This document shows positions 17,109-25,877 of a stretch of DNA of 64,000 nucleotides, one piece after another (position 1 is the first letter of the stretch; every line of letters starts with the position of its first letter). This DNA comes from JAAGZL01 sp050297535 (lineage in GTDB: Bacteria; Pseudomonadota; Gammaproteobacteria; Chromatiales; Chromatiaceae): the NCBI GenBank assembly GCA_050297535.1, contig JBNKSV010000001.1, positions 69,477-133,476 of the forward strand, given 5' to 3'. Made by a program: the position numbers and the translations under genes. Under the pieces are notes generated by a model, which did no database searches, had not been told where the DNA came from, and was given only the letters and a program-made list of their open reading frames with translations.

Positions 17109-17683
17109 TTGATGGGTATGCCTATCAGTTGCTGAATCAGTGGTAATAGCAGCATCCGCAGGACGTATAGTCCGATCAGGGCAAACATTGGAGACAGGTC
17201 TAATCCTCCCATAGGTGGCAGAATCTTACGCGCCGGGCGTAACACCGGTTCGGTAATGGAGTTGATCAGGGCAACCGCTGGATTGTATGTGCCCGGGTTG
17301 ACCCAACTCATAATCACCTGGATCAGGATGGCGTAGATGAATACATCGAAGGCCAAATCAATAAGCCCTGGTATGGCCCAGGCGAAGACCATGATGCTGG
17401 CCGGCATGCCGACCAGGGCAATGATCAAGGTCAGCTCAAGCGCCTTTAGAGCCCACATCAGCACGACAGACGCCAGGTCAATGCCTTTTAGCCCAGGGAT
17501 TATGCGCCGCAGATAGGTTAGTGCTGGCGAGGTGGCCTTGACGATGAACTGAGAAATGGGGTTGTAGAAATCCGCCTTTACCAGTTGCAACAGAAAGCGC
17601 AGCATGACCAGCAGGATATAGAATCCGAACAGCATCTGTATCAGAAAGATGGCCGGGTTTGCTAGATAGCCGCTGCCCATCAT
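17105..17683 (-). CDS. YggT family integral membrane protein
   Basis: A 192-residue membrane protein made of two YggT repeats, each with paired hydrophobic helices and a proline/arginine loop (LRRIIPGLKGIDL near residue 57, RPARKILPPMGGLDLSPM near 151). YggT proteins have been linked to osmotic shock tolerance and, in other bacteria, to cell division or membrane organisation. The exact role is uncertain. It overlaps proC upstream and yggU downstream by four bases each. Confidence 0.92.
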   Translation of the reverse strand: MMGSGYLANPAIFLIQMLFGFYILLVMLRFLLQLVKADFYNPISQFIVKATSPALTYLRRIIPGLKGIDLASVVLMWALKALELTLIIALVGMPASIMVFAWAIPGLIDLAFDVFIYAILIQVIMSWVNPGTYNPAVALINSITEPVLRPARKILPPMGGLDLSPMFALIGLYVLRMLLLPLIQQLIGIPIK

Positions 17684-18507
17684 TTGCCTCCCAGAATCTT
17701 GGAGAGTTCGATGGAACGGTCACGGGCCTGGGTCAGGGCCTTAATAAACAGATCCCGTAGACCGCCCTGTTCAAATTTTTGCAGGGCCGCCTCCGTAGTG
17801 CCGCCGGGCGACGTCACTTTCTCGCGCAGGGTGGCCGGGGTATCGCTACTTTCCATGGCCATGCGTGCGGCGCCCAGGGCTGTTTGCAGGGTGAGGAGGC
17901 GCGCCGTCTCTTCATTTAATCCCAGTTCTACTGCTGCGGCCTCCATGGCCTCCATGACCAAGAAGAAATAGGCTGGCCCGCTTCCGGATAGCGCGGTTAC
18001 CGTATCCAGCAGTGCCTCGTCCTCTACCCACTGGGTCATACCCACCGCCCGTAACACGGTTTCAGCCAGATTTTTCTGATCGTTGCTGACCTTGTGGTTG
18101 GCGTGCAGAACAGTAGCCCCGGCACGAATCATGGCTGGGGTGTTGGGCATGGTCCTGACCAGGGCGATGTTGCCTCCCAGCCAGTTCTCAATGTCTTGTT
18201 CCTGTACCCCGGCGGCGATGGAGATGATGAGTGGTTGTTCTTTTTGAACAGCGGGGGCAATGGCTATGGCTACCTGTTGCAGTATCTGCGGTTTTACCGC
18301 CAGGATCACTACTTCAGCGAATTCTATCGCTGCAGTGTTATCGGATGCCGCTCTTGTGCCAAGGGCTCTGGACAGGTGTGCGGTCTTGGTGTCGTCTGGA
18401 TCGCTGGCCATGATGTTGCTGGGGTCGTAACCGTCAGCTATCAGGCCATTTATCAGGCTGGCCGCCATGTTTCCACAACCGATAAAGGCAAGGTGCTTGG
18501 TCTTCAT
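17680..18507 (-). CDS. proC: Pyrroline-5-carboxylate reductase
   Basis: A 275-residue ProC. The N-terminal Rossmann motif is IGCGNMAASLINGL near residue 9, and the C-terminal signature is ALSGSGPAYFFLVMEA, followed by TVLRAV- and SPGGTTEAAL-type segments. It catalyses the last step of proline synthesis with NAD(P)H. The gene lies in the conserved yggS-proC-yggT-yggU order, 83 bases after yggS, and overlaps yggT by four bases. Confidence 0.96.
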   Translation of the reverse strand: MKTKHLAFIGCGNMAASLINGLIADGYDPSNIMASDPDDTKTAHLSRALGTRAASDNTAAIEFAEVVILAVKPQILQQVAIAIAPAVQKEQPLIISIAAGVQEQDIENWLGGNIALVRTMPNTPAMIRAGATVLHANHKVSNDQKNLAETVLRAVGMTQWVEDEALLDTVTALSGSGPAYFFLVMEAMEAAAVELGLNEETARLLTLQTALGAARMAMESSDTPATLREKVTSPGGTTEAALQKFEQGGLRDLFIKALTQARDRSIELSKILGGK

Positions 18508-18590
18508 TATTTGCTTGATCCTGAGAAAGTTGGGGTTTGAAAATTATCGCGCAAACGGCGGTTAAGGCCAAGGCGAAGGCTGTTTATATG

Positions 18591-19286
18591 CTATTGGTAA
18601 TTGCGTGGTCCGAAGATGGCGGTGCCGACGCGCACTATGGTCGAGCCCTCGGCGATGGCCGCCTCCATGTCATCCGACATGCCCATGGAGAGGGTATCCA
18701 GCGGCAGGGCGGGAGTTGCCAGACTGTCTCTGAGTTCACGCAGCAATCGGAACGGCATGCGTTGCGCGTCTATACCATACGCGGGCGCTGGCAAGGTCAT
18801 AAGCCCTCTAAGCTGTAGTCCTGGCAGCAGACTGATTTGTTGAATCAGCCCGTCCGCATCCTCGGGCGATATTCCTCCCTTGGACTCCTCATCGTCTATG
18901 TTGATTTGCAGACAGATGTTCAGTGGCGGCATGGAGTCTGGGCGTTGTTCACTCAGGCGCTGGGCATGTTTTAGCTTGTACACGCTGTGCACCCAGTCAA
19001 AATTCTCCGCGATCAATCTGGTTTTGTTGCTTTGGATCCTGCCGATAAAGTGCCACTCTATGGCAGCCTTTTCCTTGAGTTGGTCGATCTTGGTTATGGC
19101 CTCTTGCAAATAACTTTCGCCAAAGCGGGCTTGGCCGCAGTTATATGCAGCCATGATCTCATCCGCATCCCTGGTTTTACTTACGGCCAGAAGTTGTATG
19201 GAATCTAAAGGTCGTTGGTATCCAGTTGCGGCTTGGGAGATGGTATTGCGGACAGATTCCAGTCTGGATTGAATGGTTGTGTTCAT
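18591..19286 (-). CDS. yggS: PLP homeostasis protein YggS (PLPBP family)
   Basis: A 231-residue alanine-racemase-fold protein with the PLP lysine in LLAVSKTRD near residue 36 and the C-terminal LSMGMSDDMEAAIAEGSTIVRVGTAIFG signature segment. It binds pyridoxal phosphate without known catalysis and helps maintain vitamin B6 and amino-acid balance. It heads the minus-strand yggS-proC-yggT-yggU operon and is divergent from pilT. The 215-base gap between them must hold both promoters. Confidence 0.95.
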   Translation of the reverse strand: MNTTIQSRLESVRNTISQAATGYQRPLDSIQLLAVSKTRDADEIMAAYNCGQARFGESYLQEAITKIDQLKEKAAIEWHFIGRIQSNKTRLIAENFDWVHSVYKLKHAQRLSEQRPDSMPPLNICLQINIDDEESKGGISPEDADGLIQQISLLPGLQLRGLMTLPAPAYGIDAQRMPFRLLRELRDSLATPALPLDTLSMGMSDDMEAAIAEGSTIVRVGTAIFGPRNYQ

Positions 19287-19501
19287 CTTGCTAGGAATAT
19301 TAGGTTTATATTTGCCAAAAGGGTGGTGTTTTTCACATATCTAATGGGATATTAAACCAAAAGCATGCTAGTTTCCGGTAATATTGTTGCACCTATGTTA
19401 GGATTATTTTTAATCTAAGGCTCGTGGCTTTATAAATTCTAAAGGACTATGAGACTCGTCTACAATAAACTCTAAAAATGTATCTGGTTGGGGTGTAATC
19501 T

Positions 19502-20539
19502 ATGGATATTGCTGAACTGCTGGCATTTAGCGTAAAACACAATGCATCGGACCTGCATCTATCCGCCGGTCTGCCTCCCATGATCAGGGTGGACGGTGAT
19601 ATCCGCCGCATCAATGTTCCGGAGCTGGAACACAAAGTCGTACATGCCCTGGTGTACGACATCATGAACGACAAGCAGAGAAAGGATTTCGAAGAGTTTT
19701 TTGAAACCGATTTTTCTTTTGAGATCCCCGGATTGGCCCGTTTCCGTGTCAATGCCTTCAATCAGGATCGGGGCGCCAGCGCCGTGTTCAGGACCATTCC
19801 GTCCAATGTGCTGACCCTGGAGGACCTGGGCTGCCCCAACACCTTTAAGGATATAGTGGATGTGCCGCGTGGTCTGGTATTGGTGACCGGTCCTACCGGT
19901 TCCGGTAAGTCCACCACCCTGGCGGCGATGATGGACTATAAGAACGATAACGAATATGCCCATATCCTGACCATCGAAGACCCGATCGAGTTTGTTCACA
20001 CCAGCAAGAAGTGCCTCATCAATCAGCGCGAGGTGCATCGCGATACCCTGGGGTTTTCCGAGGCCCTACGTTCGGCCCTACGTGAAGATCCGGATATCAT
20101 CCTGGTGGGCGAGTTGCGCGACCTGGAGACTATACGTTTGGCACTGACCGCGGCCGAGACCGGACATTTGGTGTTCGGAACCTTGCATACCAGTTCCGCT
20201 GCCAAGACTATCGACCGTATCATCGACGTGTTCCCGGCTGGTGAAAAATCCATGGTGCGCTCTATGTTGTCGGAGTCTCTGCGGGCGGTGATCGCGCAAA
20301 CGCTGTTAAAGAAGATTGGTGGTGGTCGTACCGCTGCCTGGGAGATAATGATCGGAACCCCGGCCATCCGTAACCTGATCCGCGAGGACAAGGTGGCGCA
20401 GATGTATTCCGCTATCCAGACCGGTCAGGCGGTGGGAATGCAGACCTTGGATCAGCATCTGCAGGAGATCGTGAAGAAAGGTATGATCAGCCGTCTGGAT
20501 GCCCGTGCCAGGGCGGTGAATAAAGATCTGTTTACTTGA
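19502..20539 (+). CDS. pilT: Type IV pilus retraction ATPase PilT
   Basis: A 345-residue PilT-family ATPase. Walker A GPTGSGKSTT is near residue 130, the Asp box and Walker B region includes DPDIILVGELRD near 198, the His box is in FGTLHTSSA, and the C-terminal AIRNLIRE motif is diagnostic of PilT and needed for retraction. It depolymerises type IV pili at the inner membrane to drive twitching. It starts a two-gene unit with pilU, which follows 36 bases later. Confidence 0.97.
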   Translation: MDIAELLAFSVKHNASDLHLSAGLPPMIRVDGDIRRINVPELEHKVVHALVYDIMNDKQRKDFEEFFETDFSFEIPGLARFRVNAFNQDRGASAVFRTIPSNVLTLEDLGCPNTFKDIVDVPRGLVLVTGPTGSGKSTTLAAMMDYKNDNEYAHILTIEDPIEFVHTSKKCLINQREVHRDTLGFSEALRSALREDPDIILVGELRDLETIRLALTAAETGHLVFGTLHTSSAAKTIDRIIDVFPAGEKSMVRSMLSESLRAVIAQTLLKKIGGGRTAAWEIMIGTPAIRNLIREDKVAQMYSAIQTGQAVGMQTLDQHLQEIVKKGMISRLDARARAVNKDLFT

Positions 20540-20575
20540 TGAAATTGCCTGAAAAAAGCAGTTCTGGAGATAGCG

Positions 20576-21700
20576 ATGGACTTTAACGGTATTCTCAAAC
20601 TTATGAGTGAAAAGAAGGCGTCTGACCTGTTTATTACGGTCGGCATGCCTCCCAGCATTAAAGTGCATGGGCGTATCTCTCCGATATCCAAGACAAAGTT
20701 GACAGAAGAGCAGACCAGGGAGTTGGTTTTCGGTTTAATGACCCCGGCGCAACGCGAGGAGTTTACCAACACCAATGAGTGTAACTTTGCCGTAAGCGCA
20801 AAAGGGGTGGGGCGGTTTCGTGTAAGCTCGTTTATCCAGCGTGATTCGGTCGGGATGGTGCTGCGGCGTATCGAAAACGAGATCCCGACCACGGAGGAGC
20901 TGTTACTGCCGCCGATCCTAAAAGATCTGGCCATGACCAAGCGCGGCCTGATTATGTTTGTGGGTGCGACCGGTACCGGTAAGTCCACTTCGCTGGCTGC
21001 CATGTTGGAATACCGTAATAACAACAGTGGTGGTCATATAGTTACGATTGAGGATCCCATTGAGTTCACCCACAATCATTCGGGCTGCATCGTAACCCAG
21101 CGTGAGGTGGGTATAGATACGGAATCCTACGAAGTCGCCCTGAAGAATACCCTGCGTCAGGCCCCGGACGTGATCCTGATCGGCGAAATCCGCACCCGCG
21201 AGACCATGGAACACGCCATAGCCTTTGCCGAGACCGGACATCTATGTCTCTCTACCCTGCACGCAAACAACGCCAACCAAGCGCTGGACCGGATCATCAA
21301 CTTCTTCCCGGAGGATAGGCATAATCAGGTCTTTATGGATCTCTCCCTGAACCTGCGGGCGGTGGTGGCGCAACAACTGGTGCGCCGTCCTGATGGCAAG
21401 AGCAGGAGGCCGGTGGTTGAGGTGTTGATCAATACACCACTTGCTGCCGATCTTATCCGCAAGGGCGAGATCACCAAGCTGAAAGATTTGATGAAGCGCT
21501 CCACTGAACACGGCATGACGACCTTTGATCAGGCCTTGTATGCCCTCTATTCAGAGGGTGAGATCAGCTATGACGACGCCATCCTGCATGCCGATTCGGC
21601 CAATGAGGTGCGCCTGATGATCAAGCTGGGCAGCGGTGATGTGGAACAGTATGCAGTGGAGATGGACGACGTCTCTCTGGTGAATGATGAGGGTTGGTAA
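20576..21700 (+). CDS. pilU: Type IV pilus ATPase PilU (PilT paralogue)
   Basis: A 374-residue PilT paralogue with Walker A GATGTGKSTS near residue 129, Walker B region APDVILIGEIRT near 197 and the His box STLHANNANQ. The tail of about 30 residues beyond the PilT-like core is acidic. The AIRNLIRE motif of PilT is replaced by a diverged segment (TPLAADLIRKGE), as expected for PilU. PilU works with PilT in force-dependent pilus retraction. Confidence 0.95.
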   Translation: MDFNGILKLMSEKKASDLFITVGMPPSIKVHGRISPISKTKLTEEQTRELVFGLMTPAQREEFTNTNECNFAVSAKGVGRFRVSSFIQRDSVGMVLRRIENEIPTTEELLLPPILKDLAMTKRGLIMFVGATGTGKSTSLAAMLEYRNNNSGGHIVTIEDPIEFTHNHSGCIVTQREVGIDTESYEVALKNTLRQAPDVILIGEIRTRETMEHAIAFAETGHLCLSTLHANNANQALDRIINFFPEDRHNQVFMDLSLNLRAVVAQQLVRRPDGKSRRPVVEVLINTPLAADLIRKGEITKLKDLMKRSTEHGMTTFDQALYALYSEGEISYDDAILHADSANEVRLMIKLGSGDVEQYAVEMDDVSLVNDEGW

Positions 21701-21712
21701 TCCCGCCAATAA

Positions 21713-22597
21713 CTAATCGCTGAATACGACCCTGGCATCGAATACCGGCCCATCCACACAGACGCGGCGCATTGCAGGTCCGGTTTCTTCTGCAACCTGC
21801 ACCACACAGCCAGCACAAGCCCCGACGCCGCAGGCCATGTACTCTTCCAACGATACCTGGCCGGGTAGGTCGTACTCCTTGCAAAGTCTGGCGACGGCCT
21901 CCAGCATAGGGTGGGGGCCACAGGCGAACACCTCAATTTGATCACGGATCTTGGCATCCAGAGAGTCCAGCCAGAGTCGGGCCAGATCGGTCACATAGCC
22001 GTTAAAACAGCCGGGGAATCCATTGAGACTAGCGAGGCGGTTGTTGACTCCCCAATCCTCCAGCAGCGGCATACTTGCTATCACCTCCTGCGGGATGCCG
22101 GTTATAACCGTTTGCGAAGGACGTGGTTGGAACGGGAATGGGACCTCTGACCCCAGGATGACAAAGGGTTTTATGTCCGTGTTCTGACGTATGTTCTCTG
22201 CCAGAAAGACCATGGGCGGTAGACCTACACCGCCGCCGATCAGGAGCGGACGCGGGCGCTCGGAATGGATCTGAAATGGGGTACCGATCGGCCCCATGAT
22301 ATTTATAGTTTCACCTGCCTTCCGCGTTGCCAACAGACTGGTGCCTTTGCCGACCCTTTTGTAGAGAAAATCCACCCAACCCTCGGTTGCCGATGCGCGC
22401 ATAATGGAGATGGGGCGTCGCAACGGTCTCTGCGGGCTGCATTGCAGATGGGCAAAGCTGCCAGGCTGGGCCTTGGCGGCGCATTGCGGGGCCTTAACGC
22501 GCAGCAGAAATTGGTCGCCTGCGAATGCCTCATGGCTGAGGATCTCAGACTCTTCCACGAAGATGGTGGCGTGATGTGGTTTTGCCTTGCCTGTCAT
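21713..22597 (-). CDS. Dihydroorotate dehydrogenase electron-transfer subunit-like protein (PyrK family)
   Basis: A 294-residue flavoprotein of the ferredoxin-reductase type. An FAD-binding barrel (RRPISIMRA near residue 59) precedes an NAD-binding lobe (PLLIGGGVGLPPMVFLAE near 115) and a C-terminal 2Fe-2S site with cysteines spaced C-x4-C-x2-C in EYMACGVGACAGC, plus a fourth in RRVCVDGP. PyrK passes electrons from dihydroorotate dehydrogenase PyrD type 1B to NAD. No pyrD is in the window, so its partner is unknown. It ends the pyrR-pyrB-pyrC' run, 10 bases after the pseudo-dihydroorotase gene, and its stop is 13 bases from that of pilU on the other strand. Confidence 0.85.
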   Translation of the reverse strand: MTGKAKPHHATIFVEESEILSHEAFAGDQFLLRVKAPQCAAKAQPGSFAHLQCSPQRPLRRPISIMRASATEGWVDFLYKRVGKGTSLLATRKAGETINIMGPIGTPFQIHSERPRPLLIGGGVGLPPMVFLAENIRQNTDIKPFVILGSEVPFPFQPRPSQTVITGIPQEVIASMPLLEDWGVNNRLASLNGFPGCFNGYVTDLARLWLDSLDAKIRDQIEVFACGPHPMLEAVARLCKEYDLPGQVSLEEYMACGVGACAGCVVQVAEETGPAMRRVCVDGPVFDARVVFSD

Positions 22598-22607
22598 AAG
22601 AAATCTT

Positions 22608-23894
22608 TCATGCCTTATATACGATCTTTCCTTGGAACAGGGTGTGGGTTACCTGGCCGGTAAACTCCTGACCCAGGAACGGGGTATTCTTGCCGGCGCT
22701 GAGCATATTGTCTGCCTGGAGTTGCCATTTTTTGCCTGGATCAAATATGCAGATATCTGCGTCCGCTCCTAAGCTTAGCTGTCCCAGCGGTACTCCGAGG
22801 ATCTCTGCCGGCCCGCTGGTGATACAGGCGATGGCGTCTGCCATATCTATTGCCCTTTCCTCCACCAGTTTTAGGGTGAGTCCCAGTAGAGTCTCAAGCG
22901 CCGACATGCCTGGGGTAGTGGACGGGAAAGGGGCCTCTTTGGCGTCAGGGTCATGGGGCTGATGATCAGAACAGATGGCCTTGATCGTTCCACTGGCCAC
23001 GCCTTTTCTAAGCTGCTCCAGGTCTGCTTGGGTGCGCAGGGGCGGTATGACGTGGCAGTTGCTATTGAATTCGTCGATACACTCTTCTGTGAGGTGTAGC
23101 TGGTGGGCAGCGACGTTGGCCGTTATTCGGAGACCCTTCTGTTGCGCATCGGCGATCATCTGTAGGGCGGTTCCCGTTGAGAGGGCGTGGAAATGTATGG
23201 CGCAGCCGGTGTGGGCTGCGAGCGCCAGGTCTCTGGCTACCGCCACGCTCTCTGCCGCCTCTGGTATCCCTGGCAGACCCAAACGGGAACTGACCAGACC
23301 TTCGTGGGCGCAACCGTTATTACGCAGATGCCGATCTTCCGGGCGTATGAATATGGTGATCCCGAAGGTGGCGGCGTATTCCAGGGCGCGCCGTTCCACC
23401 AAGGTGTTGGCAAGAGGGGCGTAGGCGTTACTGAGGACCGGGCATCCGGCCTTGGTGAGGGCTGCCATCTCGCTCAGCTGGCTTCCTTCCAGGCCCTGGG
23501 TTAGGGCGCCGATGGGAAGTATTCTGGCGTGGCCGATCTCCATACTCTTGTTGTAGATCATGCTGGCAACGGCCGGGGTGTCAATTACCGGGTTGGTGTC
23601 CGGTGGGCAGCATATGGTGGTGATGCCGCTTTTGGCTGCCGCTCTGGTCTCACTTTCGATAGTCGCCTTTTGTTCCTGTCCAGGTTCCCGCACCCTGGCG
23701 CTGAGGTCGATAAACCCAGGGCAGACGATCTGTCCGTTGGCGTCGATGGTAAGATCAGGTTTGAAACCGGTTGGCGCCTGGCCGACGGAGCATACCTTGC
23801 CGTTTTCAATGAACAGGTCTTTGTTGTCATCCACCTTATTTGCCGGGTCGATGAGGCGTCCGTTGATGATTGCGATTCTATTTGCCCCGATCAT
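22608..23894 (-). CDS. Dihydroorotase-like, probably inactive PyrC' (aspartate transcarbamoylase partner)
   Basis: A 428-residue protein of the type I dihydroorotase family. The metal-binding H-x-H after strand 1 is missing: where active enzymes read D-x-H-x-H-x-REPG, this one reads GFIDLSARVREPG (Ser65 and Arg67 in place of the histidines). Other landmarks remain, such as ICSDHQPHDPDAKE near 310. This is the pattern of PyrC' / PyrX proteins, which are catalytically dead but needed to assemble active aspartate transcarbamoylase with PyrB. The neighbouring pyrB start overlap (four bases) supports that role. A genuine dihydroorotase would have to be encoded elsewhere. Confidence 0.9.
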   Translation of the reverse strand: MIGANRIAIINGRLIDPANKVDDNKDLFIENGKVCSVGQAPTGFKPDLTIDANGQIVCPGFIDLSARVREPGQEQKATIESETRAAAKSGITTICCPPDTNPVIDTPAVASMIYNKSMEIGHARILPIGALTQGLEGSQLSEMAALTKAGCPVLSNAYAPLANTLVERRALEYAATFGITIFIRPEDRHLRNNGCAHEGLVSSRLGLPGIPEAAESVAVARDLALAAHTGCAIHFHALSTGTALQMIADAQQKGLRITANVAAHQLHLTEECIDEFNSNCHVIPPLRTQADLEQLRKGVASGTIKAICSDHQPHDPDAKEAPFPSTTPGMSALETLLGLTLKLVEERAIDMADAIACITSGPAEILGVPLGQLSLGADADICIFDPGKKWQLQADNMLSAGKNTPFLGQEFTGQVTHTLFQGKIVYKA

Positions 23895-24877
23895 CTCTTT
23901 CTGGCTCCAGTATTAGCTGTTCCCATGGCCATGGACATGACCGCCATGCGCACCGCGATACCGAAGCTGACCTGTTGCAGTATTACCGATCTGGGACCGT
24001 CTGCTACCTGGGAGGTCATCTCGACCCCGCGGTTGATTGGCCCCGGATGCATCACTATGGCGTCTGGCTTGGCCGCATCCAGACGTTCATCGGTCAGGCC
24101 GTAAAGTTGGAAATATTCGTGTTCGCTGGGGAGCATGGCATTGCCCATGCGCTCTTTTTGCAGACGCAGCATGATGATCACGTCTACGCCGCTTATGCCC
24201 TGTTCCAGGTCGTGAAAGACCTGGACGCCGAGGGATTCGGCATCCGCTGGAAGCAAGGTCTTGGGGGCGATGACCCTAACCTCTGCCGCCCCCAGGGTGT
24301 TGAGGGCCAGGATTTGGGAGCGGGCTACGCGCGAGTGCAGTATATCCCCAACTATGGCCACCTTGAGTCCTTCGATCTGTTTCTTGTGACGTCGGATGGT
24401 GAACATGTCCAGCATGGCCTGGGTCGGGTGGGAGTGGCGGCCGTCGCCGGCGTTGATGACGCTGATGTGTGGTGCCACATGGCTGGCTATGAAGTTGGCC
24501 GCGCCGCTGTCGTTGTGTCGCACAATGAACATGTCACAGTGCATAGCCTCCAGGTTGCGCAGGGTGTCCAGCAGGGTTTCGCCCTTGGAGGTGGACGAGG
24601 TGTTGATATTGAGGCTGAGTACGTCTGCCGACAGCCGTTTGGCCGCCAACTCGAAGGTGGTGCGGGTGCGGGTGCTGGTCTCGAAGAAGAGATTAGTTAT
24701 CACCTTGCCGCGCAGCAGAGGCACCTTTTTTACCGTCCGTTCCGATACGCCGGTGAAGGATTCCGCCGTATCCATGATCTCAGTCAGCAGCTCTTTGCCC
24801 AGGCCATTGATAGAGAGGAAGTGGCGTAGCCTGCCGTCGGGGCTGAGTTGCAGATTGGTGCTGTGTTTCTCAGTCAT
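23891..24877 (-). CDS. pyrB: Aspartate carbamoyltransferase catalytic subunit
   Basis: A 328-residue PyrB with the carbamoyl-phosphate motif FETSTRTRTTFE near residue 69 and the HPGPINRGVE segment near the end. It makes carbamoyl aspartate, the committed step of pyrimidine synthesis. Length and the adjacent pseudo-dihydroorotase fit the Pseudomonas-type holoenzyme rather than the E. coli PyrB/PyrI form; no pyrI is present. It overlaps pyrR by 8 bases and pyrC' by four. Confidence 0.96.
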   Translation of the reverse strand: MTEKHSTNLQLSPDGRLRHFLSINGLGKELLTEIMDTAESFTGVSERTVKKVPLLRGKVITNLFFETSTRTRTTFELAAKRLSADVLSLNINTSSTSKGETLLDTLRNLEAMHCDMFIVRHNDSGAANFIASHVAPHISVINAGDGRHSHPTQAMLDMFTIRRHKKQIEGLKVAIVGDILHSRVARSQILALNTLGAAEVRVIAPKTLLPADAESLGVQVFHDLEQGISGVDVIIMLRLQKERMGNAMLPSEHEYFQLYGLTDERLDAAKPDAIVMHPGPINRGVEMTSQVADGPRSVILQQVSFGIAVRMAVMSMAMGTANTGARKR

Positions 24878-25442
24878 TGTCAGGGCTTCCTTGTTCCTTG
24901 GTGTTGTCTCTGGCCGCGTGTTTTGATTCGCCGATCACCAGGGCCAGAGGTTCCGGTCCTGTCAAGGTTATGTGTTGTCCAGGATTCAGCGGTGGGCGTA
25001 CGCCGACTACATTGGGCTGGATCGGAAGTTCCCGTCCTCCCCGCTCCACTAGGGTAACCAAAGTTATGGATGCAGGCCGTCCGTAGTCGAAGATCTCGTT
25101 CATGGCGGCGCGGATGGTGCGTCCGGTATGGAGTACGTCGTCCACCAGAATGATGTGTTGCTCGTCTACATCGAAGGGTATGTTGGATGGGCTCACCTGG
25201 GGGTTTACCCCGATCCGGGAGAAGTCGTCCCGGTAGAAGGAGATATCCAGGATGCCCAGGGGTTCCTGAATATCCAGCATCTGGTGCAGGCGTTCCGCCA
25301 GCCAGACACCACCGGTGTGTATGCCTATGATAGCCGGATCGGTTATGTTTTTTATCTCCAGGCGGGTCTTCAGGGCCTGATGCATCTCGTTAATCAGGCT
25401 GTCTATCTCACGCGCCTGCATGTAGTAATTAGTCTTGTTCAC
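24870..25442 (-). CDS. pyrR: PyrR, uracil phosphoribosyltransferase / pyrimidine regulator
   Basis: A protein of up to 190 residues with the type I phosphoribosyltransferase fold. The PRPP loop is IILVDDVLHTGRTIRAA near residue 98, with GIHTGGVWLAERL near 41. PyrR has uracil phosphoribosyltransferase activity and, in some bacteria, binds pyr mRNA to attenuate the operon. No attenuator-like structure was recognised here. Two starts are possible: a GTG at 25442 that overlaps ruvX by 14 bases, or an ATG at 25421 placed 8 bases after the ruvX stop. The GTG has the better purine-rich upstream stretch. Confidence 0.93.
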   Translation of the reverse strand: MNKTNYYMQAREIDSLINEMHQALKTRLEIKNITDPAIIGIHTGGVWLAERLHQMLDIQEPLGILDISFYRDDFSRIGVNPQVSPSNIPFDVDEQHIILVDDVLHTGRTIRAAMNEIFDYGRPASITLVTLVERGGRELPIQPNVVGVRPPLNPGQHITLTGPEPLALVIGESKHAARDNTKEQGSPDND

Positions 25443-25830
25443 TTAACCAGGTTTCCAGGATCAGTTGCGCCGCGATGGCATCCAGTTCTTCTATTTTCTT
25501 CGGTTTTCGGGATAAGGTTCGTCTGGCCTCAATCGAAGTCAAACGCTCGTCTACCAAGTGTACCTTGAGATGATAGCGTCCTTCGAGCTGTCTGGCGAAG
25601 CGGCGTGCCTTGTCTGCCGGTTCCGCTTCGGTGTCGTCCATGTTGAAGGGGAGTCCGACCACCAGTTCCTGTGGTTCCCAGGTGCTGATCAGCCGGGTAA
25701 TCCCGTCCCAGTCCGGATGTTGTTGGATGGCGCGCAGGGTTTCCAGGGGTGAGGCGGTACCAGTCATGGTCTGACCAACGGCGACTCCTATCTTGGCCGG
25801 TCCGTAGTCAAATCCAAGTAAGGTCGTCAT
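25429..25830 (-). CDS. ruvX: Putative pre-16S rRNA nuclease / Holliday junction resolvase YqgF (RuvX)
   Basis: A 133-residue RNase H-like nuclease of the YqgF family, with GFDYGPAKIGVAVG at the N-terminus, VVGLPFNMDDTE in the middle, VDERLTSIEA and a final ELDAIAAQLILE motif. E. coli YqgF processes the 5' end of 16S rRNA. It lies between yqgE and pyrR in the order yqgE-ruvX-pyrR-pyrB, which is widespread in Gammaproteobacteria. The gap from yqgE is 47 bases. Confidence 0.95.
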   Translation of the reverse strand: MTTLLGFDYGPAKIGVAVGQTMTGTASPLETLRAIQQHPDWDGITRLISTWEPQELVVGLPFNMDDTEAEPADKARRFARQLEGRYHLKVHLVDERLTSIEARRTLSRKPKKIEELDAIAAQLILETWLSEQD

Positions 25831-25877
25831 ATTAAATAGTGTGGGCCTCTGGGTTTGCGGCTATTGTAGTTATATCC

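Noticed and set aside
19377..19390. GG-N10-GC spacing upstream of pilT resembling a sigma-54 promoter
   Set aside because: The -12 side (TTGCA) is good but the -24 side matches only GG, no activator site is visible, and pilT is not a usual sigma-54 target.
23870..24829. 319-codon plus-strand frame opposite pyrB
   Set aside because: Shadow of pyrB; no family resemblance.
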